A DNA stretch of 64,000 nucleotides, from positions 372,001 to 436,000 of the forward strand of contig CALYLW010000180.1 in assembly GCA_944989445.1 (NCBI GenBank), written 5' to 3'. Source of the DNA: Ampullaceana balthica. Its lineage: Eukaryota; Mollusca; Gastropoda; Lymnaeidae. The notes beneath the pieces were generated by a model that did not search any database, was not told the origin of the DNA, and saw only the letters and a list, made by a program, of their open reading frames with translations. The position numbers and the translations under genes are program-made. This document shows, piece after piece, positions 1-43,850 of the stretch; position 1 is the stretch's first letter; every line of letters starts with the position of its first letter.

Positions 1-238
1 CACAACCCTGAACCAAATTAATAATTTAACACTCATTTTAACAAGGCAGATTTATTTCATCACTATTTGAATTTACAGAAAACAAAAGGAAATAATATGC
101 ATTTAAGACATTTTTGGTGGTAAGTGTGTCACCTCATAGATGACAATATATATGAAGTTTTAAAAGAACCAGGTCATATGCCATCTTAGAAATGAAATTG
201 TGGGTTAGATGTAAGAAAAGAGGGGTTCATAGACCAAC

Positions 239-30616
<30,378 letters not shown>

Positions 30617-30714
30617 GGTTTTTAAAAAAGGGAACTTTTTGTCAAAATGTATGGTCTGAAAATGAGGTGCTGTTGTTAATTGATTAGTCTGAAAAAAGAT
30701 CATAATATGAAAGT

Positions 30715-30720
30715 AATAAA
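30715..30720 (+). terminator. Candidate DPM1 poly(A) signal
   Basis: AATAAA lies about 100 bases behind the DPM1 stop codon; A-rich AAATAAAAATAATA follows at about 30750. This is the first consensus hexamer after the stop. Confidence 0.45.
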
Positions 30721-33335
30721 CTATGTTTGCAGCTAAAATATTGTGTCAGAAATAAAAATAATATATAAAAATAACATTTAATAATGAAATAAAAATCTAT
30801 TTGCATTTACATGTTAATTTTGGATGTGATATATGATGTCTTGAAATATCTGATCTTGCAGTGTCTCTTATTGAATTAATTTTCATAACAGTAAAGAACT
30901 TTCTAAAATGATTAAAATAAATTGATCATGCACATTTCTCAAAACTACTTTTTCAACAAGTATGTACAAAGTGTGGGGTATTTAAAATTAAACAAATTGT
31001 ATCAAATGCCCAAAACCTTTCTCTTTATGTACTGAAAGAAAATCTCACAAAGTCAAACCCAAGAATTACATTAGGTAATTTCTTGCACGTGCTTTTATTG
31101 GCACTGTGCATATTATTGATTTTATTTTTTATTGCTAAAACCTTGTTCTTATCTGGGAATTCTATGTTGCACATCTTATGATCACAATTTTACTACTATC
31201 TTATGTATTCATACAAGTAGAATGACTTTGTATGCGATGATCCATTGTTAAGGACTGCATCTATGATTCAAATTGTTGCCTTGGGACTAACTGAAATTCA
31301 GTTATGATTCCCATCCAACTCTAACCCCAGAGAAATTTATCTTATCTTATCTGTTACTGACGCTCCTTCTTTACAGAAGACTATTGCATCCTATGCTTAT
31401 CCATGGTTTGTTTCTAGTCTTGCATTTAACAGTGCAACCAAACCCTTTAATTTTCCTAAAATTAAAATCATAGTTAACTTTTTCATCAATATTCTTACTG
31501 GTAAGAGAAATCACTGTATTTACTGGAGTTGATTTCTTGTAGAGCCCTTGTTACCAAACCATTCAGACACCTGGAGCTCTCTGAGTGATGAGGACAGTTA
31601 ATATGAAAAACCATGGAGTTTAGATGCAAACTAACTGTCTTGAAAACAACAAAAAAAGATTGAATGCTTCAACAGAATCAAACTTAGATTCTTAAGGGCT
31701 GACAGAATTATTCATAATGTAAACTTTCTTCCCCACCAATCAGTATACTGGACACAAGGAAATTAATTAAGCTAAATAATATTTATTTTGACACAGACTT
31801 TATTTCAAATGGAAAGAATATGATACCCGGTCTTTGACATGAAAAATGGCATTAAGAAATTGCTGTAATGACAGAAATGATGAGTACATATTTAAAAATA
31901 TACAAGTAAAAATATGATGACAAATATTGGTTCCAATCACAGAAGCAAGATGGGAATATTTATATGTCACATGATAGTGGATGAGACCACATGACCTCAG
32001 TATTAAGTACATTTCTGAAATAAAATAGTAATTGACTTAAGGTCTTTCCCTTTTCATCAACATCCATCTAACTTATCAGATATTTTTAAAACATTTATTT
32101 CGTTTCACAATCTGTATAAAAAAATAATGATAAAATATGGACATTGACTTGAGTAAACTTCACCCCAAAAAAGATTGAATAAAGAAAGTACACATTTCTT
32201 ACTTTATCTCAATAAGTATCATAAGGCCAAACTATTGTGAAACAATGATTGTTATTTAGTGTAGATGTTTTTAGCTTACAGTTGCTCCTGGATCATTTTC
32301 CTGTTACCGAAAAAAATCTGTTCAAATCATTTTGTTCTCACCATTTTGTCACATATTTAAACAATATTAACCTTTAATTTCTTAGAGCTAAAATCTGGTA
32401 CTTCATTACTGGTGTGGAAATACATGTAAAAGTCAAGAGTAGGCTTACTTATACTTATGTTGAAGGAGTTAGGGGTTAAATAAATAGTACAGACCTTGAG
32501 CTCTGCTTCATATTTCGTTTGACAATGTTTTTAAGTAGTTGGCTCCAATTGAAATGATCCATTAAAATATACCATTTTTTAATATTAAGACAAGACAATG
32601 GCTCATTTGAACTGAACTTATTTGATAAATTATTTGATTAAGATTCAAATAGAATTAGAAGTAGAAAAGCGATTTTTTAAATAAATTTTGTAAGAAAGTA
32701 TTCCCATGGGAAAAAAATCAGATTCACAATTTCAACTCTTCCATTTATTCTATGACACAACTACTATACAATATTGCACATTAGTTCAAAACCTGGGAGA
32801 CCGTTTTAACAAGAAGTAATTTTACAACACGACTAAGCTAGCAATATCTATGACAGAAATGAATAGACACAAAACTAATTATTGGTCATTTATAAAACAA
32901 TAATATTTTTGAATAATTAGAAAAATTTTAATGATCACTTTTCTATTCTTTCCCCCCACCCCCTCCCTTTTCAACTGGTGAACAAGTTTATATGACATTG
33001 ATGTCCCACTTAAGAAACATGGCAGTCAAATTTTTAAAAACTGTATATTAAAAAACCTATTTAAATAAGACTATCAGAAACCCATTAAATAATATAAAAT
33101 TTCTCAAAATGCAGGAAATACTGTAACTCTGGACATGAGAACCAAACATAACAAAAGGATTTAATTTTAATGTTGGTAAAAGTGAAATATGCTTACTTTT
33201 ATTGATTTTGAAAAGACATTTTTCACAGACTTTCATAGTGTAATGCTTTATAAGATATATCAATTTTTTTTAATTGTTTATTTGCATTTCTGATTGAAAG
33301 TATTTTAAAATAAATAAAGGTAAAAAAATGATTTT

Positions 33336-33780
33336 TAAAAACTACGTTTTTACAAGTGGACCCACAGGCGGGTATAGATGCTTATATAAAGATAAACTAA
33401 GAAATGCATTAATTTAATTACGGTACATTCGATCGATCTGAAATTTTGATACAATGTATTGTCATCCAATATCTATCTGTGGTAAAATTTAGGACCATCA
33501 GAAGTGGTATAATTTTACGTTGGCAAATTTGAAAAATTGCGGACAGACAGACACGAAAGCAAGTATATAATAAAATATAGATAAACTAAAAACTTCAATA
33601 TAGATCGATCTGAAATTTTGATACAATGCATTGTCATCCAAGATCTATCTGTGGTAAAATTTTGAGATCTCTAGAAACATCAGAAGTGGTTTAATTTTAC
33701 GTTGGCAGAATTGAAAAATTGTGGACAGACAAACCAACAAACAATGCCACAGGAACGAAAGCGAGTTAATAAAAACGTGG
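33336..33780 (+). repeat. Two adjacent family B copies
   Basis: Two partial copies in the same orientation share CATTCGATCGATCTGAAATT, ATTGTCATCCA, AGATCTATCTGTGGTAAAAT and GTGGACAGACA. The first also has the TGCATTAATTTAATTACGGT lead-in that family A carries, so the two families share a core. Confidence 0.7.
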
Positions 33781-34705
33781 TAAAAAATTATTATTTTTTT
33801 TAAAAAAATTTTAATGTATTTTTTAAATTTGATCACTAACTTTTCAACCCTTACCCCACTTCCTCCCTTTTTCTAAACAGAGCCACATGGATTAGTGAAC
33901 AAATTTCTTGACTAGTCATAAGATTACTTCATGGCCAAGTAAAGCAACAAAAGAAAGTTTTTTTTTAAATGACAATTGTTATTCTTCAAATTTTTATAAA
34001 TACAGACAGAAAATTGTAAGAAATCCTATTAGTTGCACACAAAAATTTCACATTCCCCATTCATTAGCAATATTTACTTGATTTACAGAAAATAAAACGA
34101 GCATAAAATTCACATCTTCATTAATGAAACCAGATCTCATCTACAATGCAATATTTTACACAACCTTAAAAATACATTCAAACAACTACCAAAATCGGCT
34201 AACCATGCATACATCATACACCTAACTATTTAGTTGACTATGTCATTCATCATGTAACTGAAATCACAGTTTTGGAGATATCACAATTAAAACAAAAAGG
34301 TAAAACGATAAAAAGCAATGCCATCATAGTGATGCAGCAGCGATTAAAAACAATTTTAATCATCTTAATTCCATAAAACTAAACAACAGGGTTTGTTGAC
34401 ATCTCAGTTATGTGGTGGCCACCATCTTCTATTTTCAACTGTTGGGACCTAATCATAACAATCCCTTTCAAATAATTACATGTAGTTCAAAGAGTCCTCA
34501 TGATCTATTTTTCGTTGGTCCCAATTTGTAAGTTTGAAAAATTACTATAAAAAATGTCGCAGCCCAACTTGTACATTTCCTATTATTAATATTCTAATGT
34601 AATAATATTCATTTTGAAGTAACATTCAAATTCTTTGAGTATTTTCTTTAAAAAATAGCAGTGTAATTGAGCTGGAGTTGTCATCACTTAAAACTGGTAC
34701 ACTCC

Positions 34706-36502
34706 TCAACACAGTTCCGACATGTCCTCTTCATTGTCCCCATCTTTTTGAAACTCATCCTTTTCCTCATCAAAGTCCTCCTCTCGTTGGCTGTATGTAC
34801 TTGTAGTGGCAGCTGATCTTGACGTTGTAATGCCTCCAGGAAATTTTAAGTCTCTGGCTAGTCTTGCAAACTGTCGAATTCAAGGGAATATTCAGCTGTA
34901 TTCTTAATGTTGTTTTTCTTTACTGTATGCTTATACAAAGCTAGATTATGAAATGTAATAATAGGCTTTTTCTTTCTTTTTTAAAAATTGGGTGAAAATG
35001 GGGCCTTGCAGCGCAAGATAAATGAGTTATTATTATCTCATGATATTATAGACTTTGTAACATTTTCAAAAAGTAAATATTTTCAATAACAAATCATTAA
35101 TTCTGTTTCTTGTAAAATTTTCCAAGTCCTAATTTTGTTTTTTTCTTAACAATAAATATGTCATAGGATACAGTAAAATAAAAATAATTCTATGGTACTA
35201 TTAAGTAGGTAATGCACTACATATTTAATTCAACAAAACTATATATTCTAAGAAAAATAAAATTTGATTAAAACAAACTTTAAAAACTTAGTAAAATGAA
35301 TTTAAACTGACAAGTAAAATTATATTACATTTCATAAGAAAAAGTACGTGCAGAAGTGTAGATGAGCACATTATAACTTGCTTTACTGTTAAATACTTTT
35401 GGTAGAGACTTCCTTTTGTGTAAATGTTATGAAATTTAAATTATTTTCTCATTTTTATGTTTTCAAGCCTTTTGAACCACTTCTCCTGAAAATCCTAGAG
35501 ATCACCATTCATCCAAGGATGCAGATACAAGAAGTGAGAGCAAAAGGCTCTCTTGCTTACAAAAAAATTACATTAACAGAGAAGATATAATGGAAAATTC
35601 TTTTAACAAAAAAACAATCACCATGTTATCCAAATATTTGAAGATAGGTTTAGCAAGCACAAGCTGACCGGCCTCTTCATCCCCATCATCGTAGGCTCGT
35701 AACAAGTCTTCAAGTGCACCAGCTTCTTCACTTGCTCCAAACTCAGGATATCTGAATTAATTTCAAATTAAGCAATATTGACTAGCAATCAGGTTCTCTA
35801 GCTGTGTATAATTCAAAAATATTTAGGTTAAAAAAATATATCAGTACCTGGTAATTTCAATTATGTTAAAATGCCTAAATTATAACCATCCAGAGAAAGC
35901 ACAACTTTTGCACAATTTTACAAAATCAGAAATTTCCTATTGCTATTAATTAATTTGTGCAAGTTGTCTGTTCCAAACAGATACTGTTATAAATCATAAC
36001 AGATTAATACACACATGCAAAATGACATGAAGTATAATTTTTTTGAAATACATTCATTCTGAGAGATTAAGTTCCCAACTACATTAAAAAAAATTGCCAG
36101 GTAACTATGCCACAATGAAAATTGAATTTTTTTTTAATGTCACATCAATATAATGACAAATAGGGTTGGCCACTTGCAAGACATGTGATTTAGTTGAGAA
36201 ATATTCAAAGAGTAAAAAAGAAGTGATCTTTAATCACAATACCCAATTGGAAAAGCTGGGTTATTTACCCAAGGCATTCTCTAAAGAACTGATCAGCAGC
36301 TACATAATCTTCTTGCGTCAGGTGTAAAAGAATCACACCCATGGCCACTTTTTTAATATATGTGTAGTTCTCTGCTTCTATCCAATACTTGATTTCTTGT
36401 TGGAGAGATTTGATGGCTTCTTCATATCTGACGAAAGAAATTGCTTCTTACAGCACTGATGACATAAGTTGATCTGATAATCATTGTAACAGTCATAGTT
36501 TA

Positions 36503-36533
<31 letters not shown>

Positions 36534-39500
36534 CATACATTTATCAGTAACAGCATTTGTGAAATAAATATTATGTTAAAAAAGGATAATGTAAAAATAA
36601 ATAATATATTAAGTGAAAACTGTGTATGGTTTCCAGACTTAATTGTGCATAATAAAACCTCATGGCAATGAAAGTTACATGATGTCAGAATGATCTTATA
36701 ATTATAATTCAAAATAATGGAGAAAAAATCCGGTGAATTAAATACATCATTTATATGTGAACCACATGCCGTACAGAAGATTGTTCATTATGTATGATTT
36801 TATAACGATTTAATGAATTGATCTGATACTGGAATACTTATTCATTAATAGAGAGAAATGTGTGTGTCTGTCATATTATTATTAGTCAGTCAGTGAAATT
36901 ATGAATATAAGTTGAGAATAATTATAAATTCCTTGATCGTAAATCCATCTAGTGACAGTCATGATATTTTATGCAACATAAATATTCCAACAGAAATAAT
37001 AAGAAAACAAGTGTTATGGAGAAATGAAGGACAAGAGAACTCAACTGATATGGAAAGCGACAATCAATAATAATAATAGATAAAGAAAATATTCACTGCA
37101 ACAAAAACTTACTTGAAACACTTGACTTGTAACCTTGCGGCTTTACCAATATATTCTGCACTCTGACGTGGTCTTCCCTCTATCTAAAAATTGGGAAAAA
37201 ATTTCTTCTAAAGACATTCTCTAAACATGTTTGTTTTAACTACTTTATTTTCAATGCCAATCTAGTTCATCCTCCTAAAGGGATACAACTTACCTCAGCT
37301 ACCTCACAAGCTTTAGTGTATAAATGAATGGCTTTTTCTGGCTTATCCTGCTCCACCATTCTGAAATTTAGAAGAGTCAAAATATTAAAATTATCCAAAA
37401 ACATTATTAGCTATTTAAAGATAAAAGTGTGGTAAAAATAAGAACTTTTAATGAAACTTTTTAAAATTTTTAAATTAATATGTTTTTAATGATGTCCTTA
37501 GTGCTTTTATTTTTTAAAATCCCTTATATTAACTTCACCGCTGTCTCTCTCTGTCGTTCATCGTCGGGCGGGCGGAAAAACAAAAGTAAAAAATGACCTA
37601 CTTCCCATGATGCCATCGAGCTGAAATTTGGCACATAGACTCGTGTCACCTAACAATGCACCGTATCAAAATTTCAGATCGATCGAACGTACCATAATTA
37701 AATTAATGCATTTTTAGTTTACCAATATAAAACTATATGTAGCAGTCGCTATTGTTTAAATTTTACGGGTCACTTGACTTCACGCCAGCCATCGGTGACT
37801 ACATCTCGTGTTTTAACATGGAGGAATTCACTCAGTTTCAGGCTGTAAATGTTTGTCGCGTTGGAACATAATCAATACTTTAAGTTCTGTCCCATATAGA
37901 AGGGATTTATAGTCAAAAACTTTGTTTTTACAGGGTTGTTTATTTTTATGTTATATATTGGTCAGTTGGTTTTGCAAAAGCAAGCATATCTATCTAGTGA
38001 CTAATGTTGTTCAGAATCCAACTTCAGAAATGAATGACAGTTTCATGGTAATTTAAAAGGGTACACAAATATTTCAGCTGCTTGTAGGACATAGGGAAGG
38101 TGGTCACAGATGTTGAATCATAATCAATACCAAGTTAGATCAAAAGATTTGAATAATAAAAATAAAAAAGGTTGATCTAAGATTGTGGTTACCTCTCCAC
38201 ACCCAAGTTATTAATATAACTTTATCCCCTCAAAGTAGTCTAAGTGCTTGTTTTGTATCAATGAGACACTTACTACTATGCCCTTTATAAATTGTGGATT
38301 GTCAGGTCATAAAATGTAAACAGATAAAGGCACATACTTGGCAGCTTTGTCTAGACACAAAGCCGCTGTGTCTGGCGTGCCATGTTCCTGGAACATCAGA
38401 GCAGCCAGTTCCATCCAATGTACAGCTTCATCAAACTGTTTGCTTTCCTTACATAGCAATCCTGCTTGTTCATAAGCCCTGATATTGAAGGCAACAATGT
38501 CAAGCAAAGAACATAAGCAAATTTATTAAGATCATATTTGCTTATCCATGAGCTTCTTTCAAACTTTCTAATTATGATTAAGCTTCAACCCTTGAAAAAT
38601 AGATCAGAATAAGAATAAAACAACTGATTTAGCCCTTCCAGTACCGGCGCATCTTCTTTCATTAGCCGAATCTTTTCCTGTGGCCCAAGCGTGTCTTTTT
38701 TCATCAGCCGAATTATTTCCTGTGTCCCGAGCACGTGTATTAGCCACATAGCGGGGTATCGGATATAAACACAAAAAGAGGATATGACCCTTCATTGCAG
38801 TCTCCGGCATATTAAGCCGTTAAGGGAATAGTCTAATTTAATTTCCAGTTTTAAATTATGAAAATCGACCAAAAAATGAATTTTCTGTGAGGATCTGTTT
38901 TGTTGTTGCCTAGCAATGTTGTTAATGATACTTACCCACACCCAATAAAACCTATTATATTTTTATTTAAATAAATTTTTTATTATATAATAAATGTTTT
39001 TTAAATTAAAAAATAACAATATATTTGATATTATTATCCTTTGTCATTGATTTCACCTCCAGAAATAGCAGCTTCATGGTTTTTCTTATACATCTTAATT
39101 TCTATAATCTATTTTAGAATAATTTCTATCCTCGTAAATTTAATGTATTGATTAATGTAAGAAAAGTGTTCCAAAAAATGACAGTCTTGTTAACATCCTA
39201 TTATCAATTGTTTAAAACAAAAAAATTAAGAGATAATTTACAACTCTATTAAATATTGACTCATTCCTAAATGTCTGGGCCAGGGGGAATAATTAGCAAA
39301 ATTATGTACGGTACTCAGGGAAGTATTACAAAAAAGTAGGTCGGTATCAGAAGGGTTAAGAACCAGTTTTAAAAATAATAAGGCAAAAAAATGGATTGAA
39401 TTCTTTTCAAATTAAAAAATAAGTCTAAAAGTAGTTGTTTTTATAACTTAATCCTCCTTTTAAAAAATATACAACAAAAGTAAAAAATAAACTTACTTTG

Positions 39501-42500
39501 CAGCATGGAAAGGTCTGTCATTAGATCAAGGAGAATAGCATAAACAGATTTATCTACCCGTTTTGTTGAATTAAATAAAATTTTAAAACTTGTTTAATAT
39601 TCATTTTTAATGTTAAAAATGAATAAAATGGAAAAAAATCATTTAATACAGTGAAGCGAGAAAATAAAATATTATTAGTGAGCCAGTTAAACTCACAGGT
39701 TTATATATTTCAAACAAATGCTATTGAGATACTACCCCTTAGAGCTTTCAAACAGAGTTGTGCACAAAATGTAAACTTTATATGTGATGAATATCATTTA
39801 TGAAAAACTGAACGCTTTTAGAAGGATACGCATTCATGGCTTTTTGAAGTTCACCAACTTTTATGTATGAATCCTTGGCCTGGTCCAATGCTTTAGCATT
39901 TCGGAAAGCTGTGGCTGAAATCACAAGATTATTTCCAATTAGACTAAAATTCAATTATGCCTAATAATAAAAATAACCAATGGGCATTTCTTCAGGGAAA
40001 AAAAATTGTTATCTTTAGCACGTAGCATCAATCAGAGTTGTTCCTCAAAAAAGTGTCTTATGCATGCAGTGTTTTGATAAGGAATAAAGCATAACATTTA
40101 AACTAGATGCAATTTCTACTTTTAAAAGTGCATTTTTAAAAGTTTCATCTATTAAACTCAAACTTAAATGTACATTTCACCAATGCTCCTCCAACAACAC
40201 AGCATAAAAAGAAATCAATTGTCAACAAATAGTAACTTTTCTCACCAGCTTTGAGATATTCTGCTGCAGCTCCATCTTGATCTGGCTTCCACTTAAAAAG
40301 AGATGTTTTGAGGCTGGGATGAAATTAAACAAGAAATCAGATGGGCATTTCATCTTCAAGGAATACAAGAATTTTTAAAATTAAAATAAACCCTATAATC
40401 AATACAGAGAATTTATATAGCATGGTTCATCAGCCTGAGTGGCTCATCACGCTTCACATAAAAATATTTTTAAAATGATGTAATTCTATTTAATGGAGGT
40501 TAATTTTTTACACTCCTCCCTAAATGTCCTCATCTTAAATACATGGCACAAAATGAAGAAATCCTCATAAGATAAACATATGCTTATGTTCACAAATTTG
40601 TTATTCCTATTCTTTCACCCCATCTTTAGGTATGTCAGTGATGTATCTTTAATGGCGAATGGTCCCTAAGATTAGAAGTTCTAAAGGTGGATTTATTAAA
40701 CTTGAATAATCTTTATTTATAACTATTGAAAAAAGGAGGTAATAATTGAGTAAATTCCCCTTAATTAAATTATAATTATTTTCTTTAACATTGAAGCTTA
40801 CTTCAGTATGTAAAATTATTATTAAATAAAAATAACTAGATACGACCCGCAGACTTGCTCATAGATAGTGCAAAGAAAGGGGGGAAAGAAAAGACACAAA
40901 CTACAGCACGAAGAAATCAGAACACGAGTGAACGTCGCGACACATTGTTGGTCTTGAGACATGCGCACTTAGCTATCTGCCCCCTACCCTGCACCACTCT
41001 AGCTTGCCAACCATAAACTGTGATTGGCCGACCCTAGCGAGGGTCATTCATCATGCTTATTTGCACTCATCTTGTGCTTGCCCTGGTGAATTGTATATAT
41101 AGATAATAAACGTAGCTCATACTTTTATGCGCATCACTATGTCATTATATGTTGTAGTTAGGATATGAATGTGTGTTACTATTTTTATGTGAAACACTGT
41201 GAGCCCAGCTGCTTGCTGGGGTAATGCACTATTTAAATTATAAAATTATAATTATTTATAATTTATGAGTTATAAGGTGCAAAATCTTTTGTATAAGTTA
41301 TATAAGGGGGGGAAAAATCGATTAAAAAAATCATAACTCCACTTCTATAAAAAAAAATAGAGCGCAAAACACGTGTTTTTGAAAAGGTCTTACCAATCCC
41401 TTTAATTTTAAACTTTAAATGAGATATTATTTAAGCCGATTAAACATTTAAATTGTTGGCAAACCTCCGAATCCCGGTCCCAAATTAGTTTGTGTGTGTG
41501 TTATCACATAGATATGCTTAGTTACTTACGGAAACGTCTCAGTTATAAACTATTACATCATTATTGAAGCCATTTTGTTAATCAGTACATATCTCAGCGT
41601 ATTTTCATAATTTTTGTAAAAAATAATTATGGCAGGTAGAACAGCCGCTCCAATAAATATCGACATCACTCCTGTTGTTTTACCGGCAATGCAACTTGCA
41701 GGAATTGAATTAACTCCGTTTTCGGCAGCTGTATGACAATTACAATATATAGTATTTTATGACTGGTTATTTGACAATAAATAACACTTGTGATGTGTTC
41801 TATCAATAAATAATATACTTTGATGTAATATACGTCCTCTTAATTGTGTAAAATAATTTGGGACCGGGATTTGGAGGATTGCCAAATATTCTGTCAAAGT
41901 ACCTACTAATACTAGTATAGTCTAGACTATAGAATACTATATATAGAACAATAGAAGGAGCTTCAGCAAACTTTGTACTGTAAATTCATTGTAAATATTC
42001 AGTAAATAGTAAAATAGCCAAGTGCCAAACCAAATAATATTTTAAAGGCTAAAGTCACTAAAGATACTAATGAAAAAATTCGTTTGACGGATAAAAGATG
42101 GCGGCCGCCTCAAGGACAGTATTATTGCTAGGTTGGAAACTGTATACACCGACCGATTCTAGATAAAATAAATTGAAATTGAATAGTAGTAGTAGGCCAA
42201 ACTGTCTAACTAAATTTTTAATATGCAGTATAACTTAGTAGGCTATATAGACTATTATAGTATATATGGTAATCCTGCAGATTTTACACGTATATTATTT
42301 CACAGCGAAATTTAATTTACTCGTTCGTCGTTAGAACTTACGTTTTTATTTTTCTAAATGCATTATTATATGAATTACAGCGCTAATTTGTGAGTCTTTT
42401 TAATTTCCCAGGCATTTTTTGGCTCTATATAATACATAATCTGGTCACAATTCGTCCATTTTGTTTATCTAGCGAACTGTTAAAAAGTATTATTCATCTA

Positions 42501-43334
42501 CTTTAATGTTCTTAGAAGATAAATAAATATTTTAAAGACAATTTCATTTTTATTTCGTTACTAGATGTTTGATTCTTATTTTGCTTGTTTGTAAGTGAGA
42601 AATTTCCATTTGGCATCTTATTGGGACAATCCAGCAAGTAGTGTGATAAATAAATAAAAGGTTGCATCACGATCAGATTATTTACTTATTTACTTTTGAG
42701 AGCCGAAAAAATGCCTTAGAAATTAAAAAGACTCACAAATTAGTAATTAGCGCTGTAATAGCTGAAATACAATATATAATAATGCCAATGCATTTAATTG
42801 ATTTAATAAATTAAAAACGTAAGTTCTAGCGAGAAGATTAAATTTTGAAATAATATACGTGTAAAATCTGCAGGACTGCAGGATGACCGTATAATGCCGT
42901 ATATATTACATATTATAAATTAAATATACTAAAAGTAAAAGTCATAGTCATAGTGCCTAAGCCTGAAGCTAATTAATGCCATAGCCTGGCATAACAAAAT
43001 CAAAATAATAGTCTAATAGTAATTAGTAATAGTTAGTAATAGCAACTGCAACTTAAAGTTAAAGTAACCAAAATAGACATCAATTCAACATCATTTTGAA
43101 ATTACATAAATTTTCTACATTACAATTACATACATCATTGTCATTATGAATCATAATCATAGTATGTGCTAATTAGAAACAAAAAGCTGTATATGAAATT
43201 AAAATAATAAATTTCCATTTTTCTGATTAAAAACCGTATTAAAACTGATTCATATAAATAAATCCATACTATTTATCAGCTAGACGAAGGTGTTCCATGG
43301 CCTCAGAAATTTTCTGATCACTTTTAGCAGCCAT
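34706..43334 (-). CDS. NAPG: Gamma-soluble NSF attachment protein (gamma-SNAP), complete, 10 exons
   Basis: This SNAP-family TPR-like helical adaptor recruits NSF to SNARE complexes for their disassembly during membrane traffic. Exons in gene order: 43270-43334, 40246-40313, 39830-39914, 39497-39514, 38338-38478, 37294-37360, 37113-37183, 36269-36427, 35622-35751, 34706-34870; 969 coding bases, 322 residues (human 312). Landmarks are MAAKSDQKISEAMEHLRLAD, KTSLFKWKPDQDGAAAEYLK, AYEQAGLLCKESKQF, EHGTPDTAALCLDKAAK, PEKAIHLYTKACEVAE, AEYIGKAARLQ, TQEDYVAADQFFRECLG, KPIFKYLDN and the acidic end ...SELC, close to the human terminal LC. Exon 4 is an 18-nt micro-exon (PFHAA). Every intron is GT-AG. 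Intron 1 holds three MITE-type elements and intron 4 a piggyBac-like one. Confidence 0.96.
36503..36531. repeat. (TA)n microsatellite
   Basis: A pure TA tract of about 28 bases followed by ACACATACATACAT, in NAPG intron 7. Confidence 0.95.
37516..37940 (+). repeat. Family A repeat, copy 5, NAPG intron 5
   Basis: Begins AAAATCCCTTATATTAACTT and ends AGAAGGGATTTATAGTCAAA; internally shorter than the other copies. It lies between NAPG exons 5 and 6. Confidence 0.8.
38633..39355. mobile_element. piggyBac-like MITE
   Basis: Termini CCCTTCCAGTACCGGCGC and, read from the other strand, CCCTTCTGATACCGACC are flanked by TTAG (38629-38632) and TTAA (39356-39359). CCCTT-type ends at TTAA are the piggyBac pattern. 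Near the left end a block containing AGCCGAAT and TTTCCTGTG is repeated twice (about 42-bp period). There is no transposase frame. It lies in NAPG intron 4. Confidence 0.7.
40836..41120. repeat. Dispersed repeat related to the 59.7-60.15-kb element
   Basis: Begins AACTAGATACGACCCGCAGA, then CTTGCTCATAGATAGTGCAA, and ends near TATATATAGATAATAAA. The first 110 bases match the inverted right half of the element at 59725-60152. NAPG intron 1. Confidence 0.65.
41456..41886. mobile_element. MITE with 30-base inverted termini and a short ORF
   Basis: The left end TTGGCAAACCTCCGAATCCC continues GGTCCCAAATTAG. The right end, inverted, gives TTGGCAATCCTCCAAATCCC and GGTCCCAAATTA. Inside, 41629-41736 encodes a 35-residue frame, MAGRTAAPINIDITPVVLPA then MQLAGIELTPFSAAV, which I do not recognise. 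NAPG intron 1. Confidence 0.75.
42268..42889. mobile_element. Fold-back MITE, second copy, NAPG intron 1
   Basis: Same family as 23991-24650: it begins GGTAATCCTGCAGATTTTAC and ends GTAAAATCTGCAGGACTGCA then GGATGACC. The flanks GTATATAT and GTATAATG agree only in part, so the target duplication has decayed or the ends are slightly misplaced. Confidence 0.82.
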
Positions 43335-43689
43335 TTTGAAAATAATGTGACTTCCGTTAAAGATAGTGCTCTTCACTCTTCACTTTACATATACTTAGTA
43401 TATAAATTATAATTTTTTTTAATTATGAGATTTCTTATAATTTTGTATCGGCTTCAGGTTTGTGCAAATGATATTGTTTTCTTTTTTAATTTTTAAAAAT
43501 ATTTATATATTTTTCTTCATTTAATATATACAATTTTGTTTAATTTCAAAATATGTTTTATTTTAGATTATAGGCCTATTGGCTAAATCGTAATTAATAA
43601 GACTAAGACTCAAGACACATTCAAATTATTACTTAAACTAGGTGACAAGGTGTTGCACTGGTCAAAAGCCCAAGTAACTTATAATTGTT

Positions 43690-43850
43690 TGATAAATACG
43701 AAATATTAAACTTCCTGAAATGTACACGAAGTATTTTGTAATTATAAAATAAATCCTCAAATCCTCTTTTTACATCGTTCCCTTTTCCAAAATTAAAATA
43801 TAAGCCAAAACAATGACGTCATATAAAAAATATTTTATGGCGAGAATCTT
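43690..43850. repeat. Dispersed repeat with CCTCAAATCCTCTTTTTACA
   Basis: Shares GATAAATACGAAATATTAAA, then ATCCTCAAATCCT, TTTACATCGTTCCCTTTTC and CAATGACGTCATATAA with blocks at 60155-60290 and 60358-60545. Confidence 0.7.

Larger units (their letters stand above)
30617..34705. other. Intergenic: convergent 3' ends of DPM1 and NAPG
   Basis: No conserved coding exon is visible. A DPM1 poly(A) signal candidate is near 30715. A SINE 3' fragment lies at 31335-31425, and two adjacent family B copies at 33336-33565 and 33570-33780. The rest is AT-rich unique-looking DNA that may include the NAPG 3' UTR. Confidence 0.6.
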
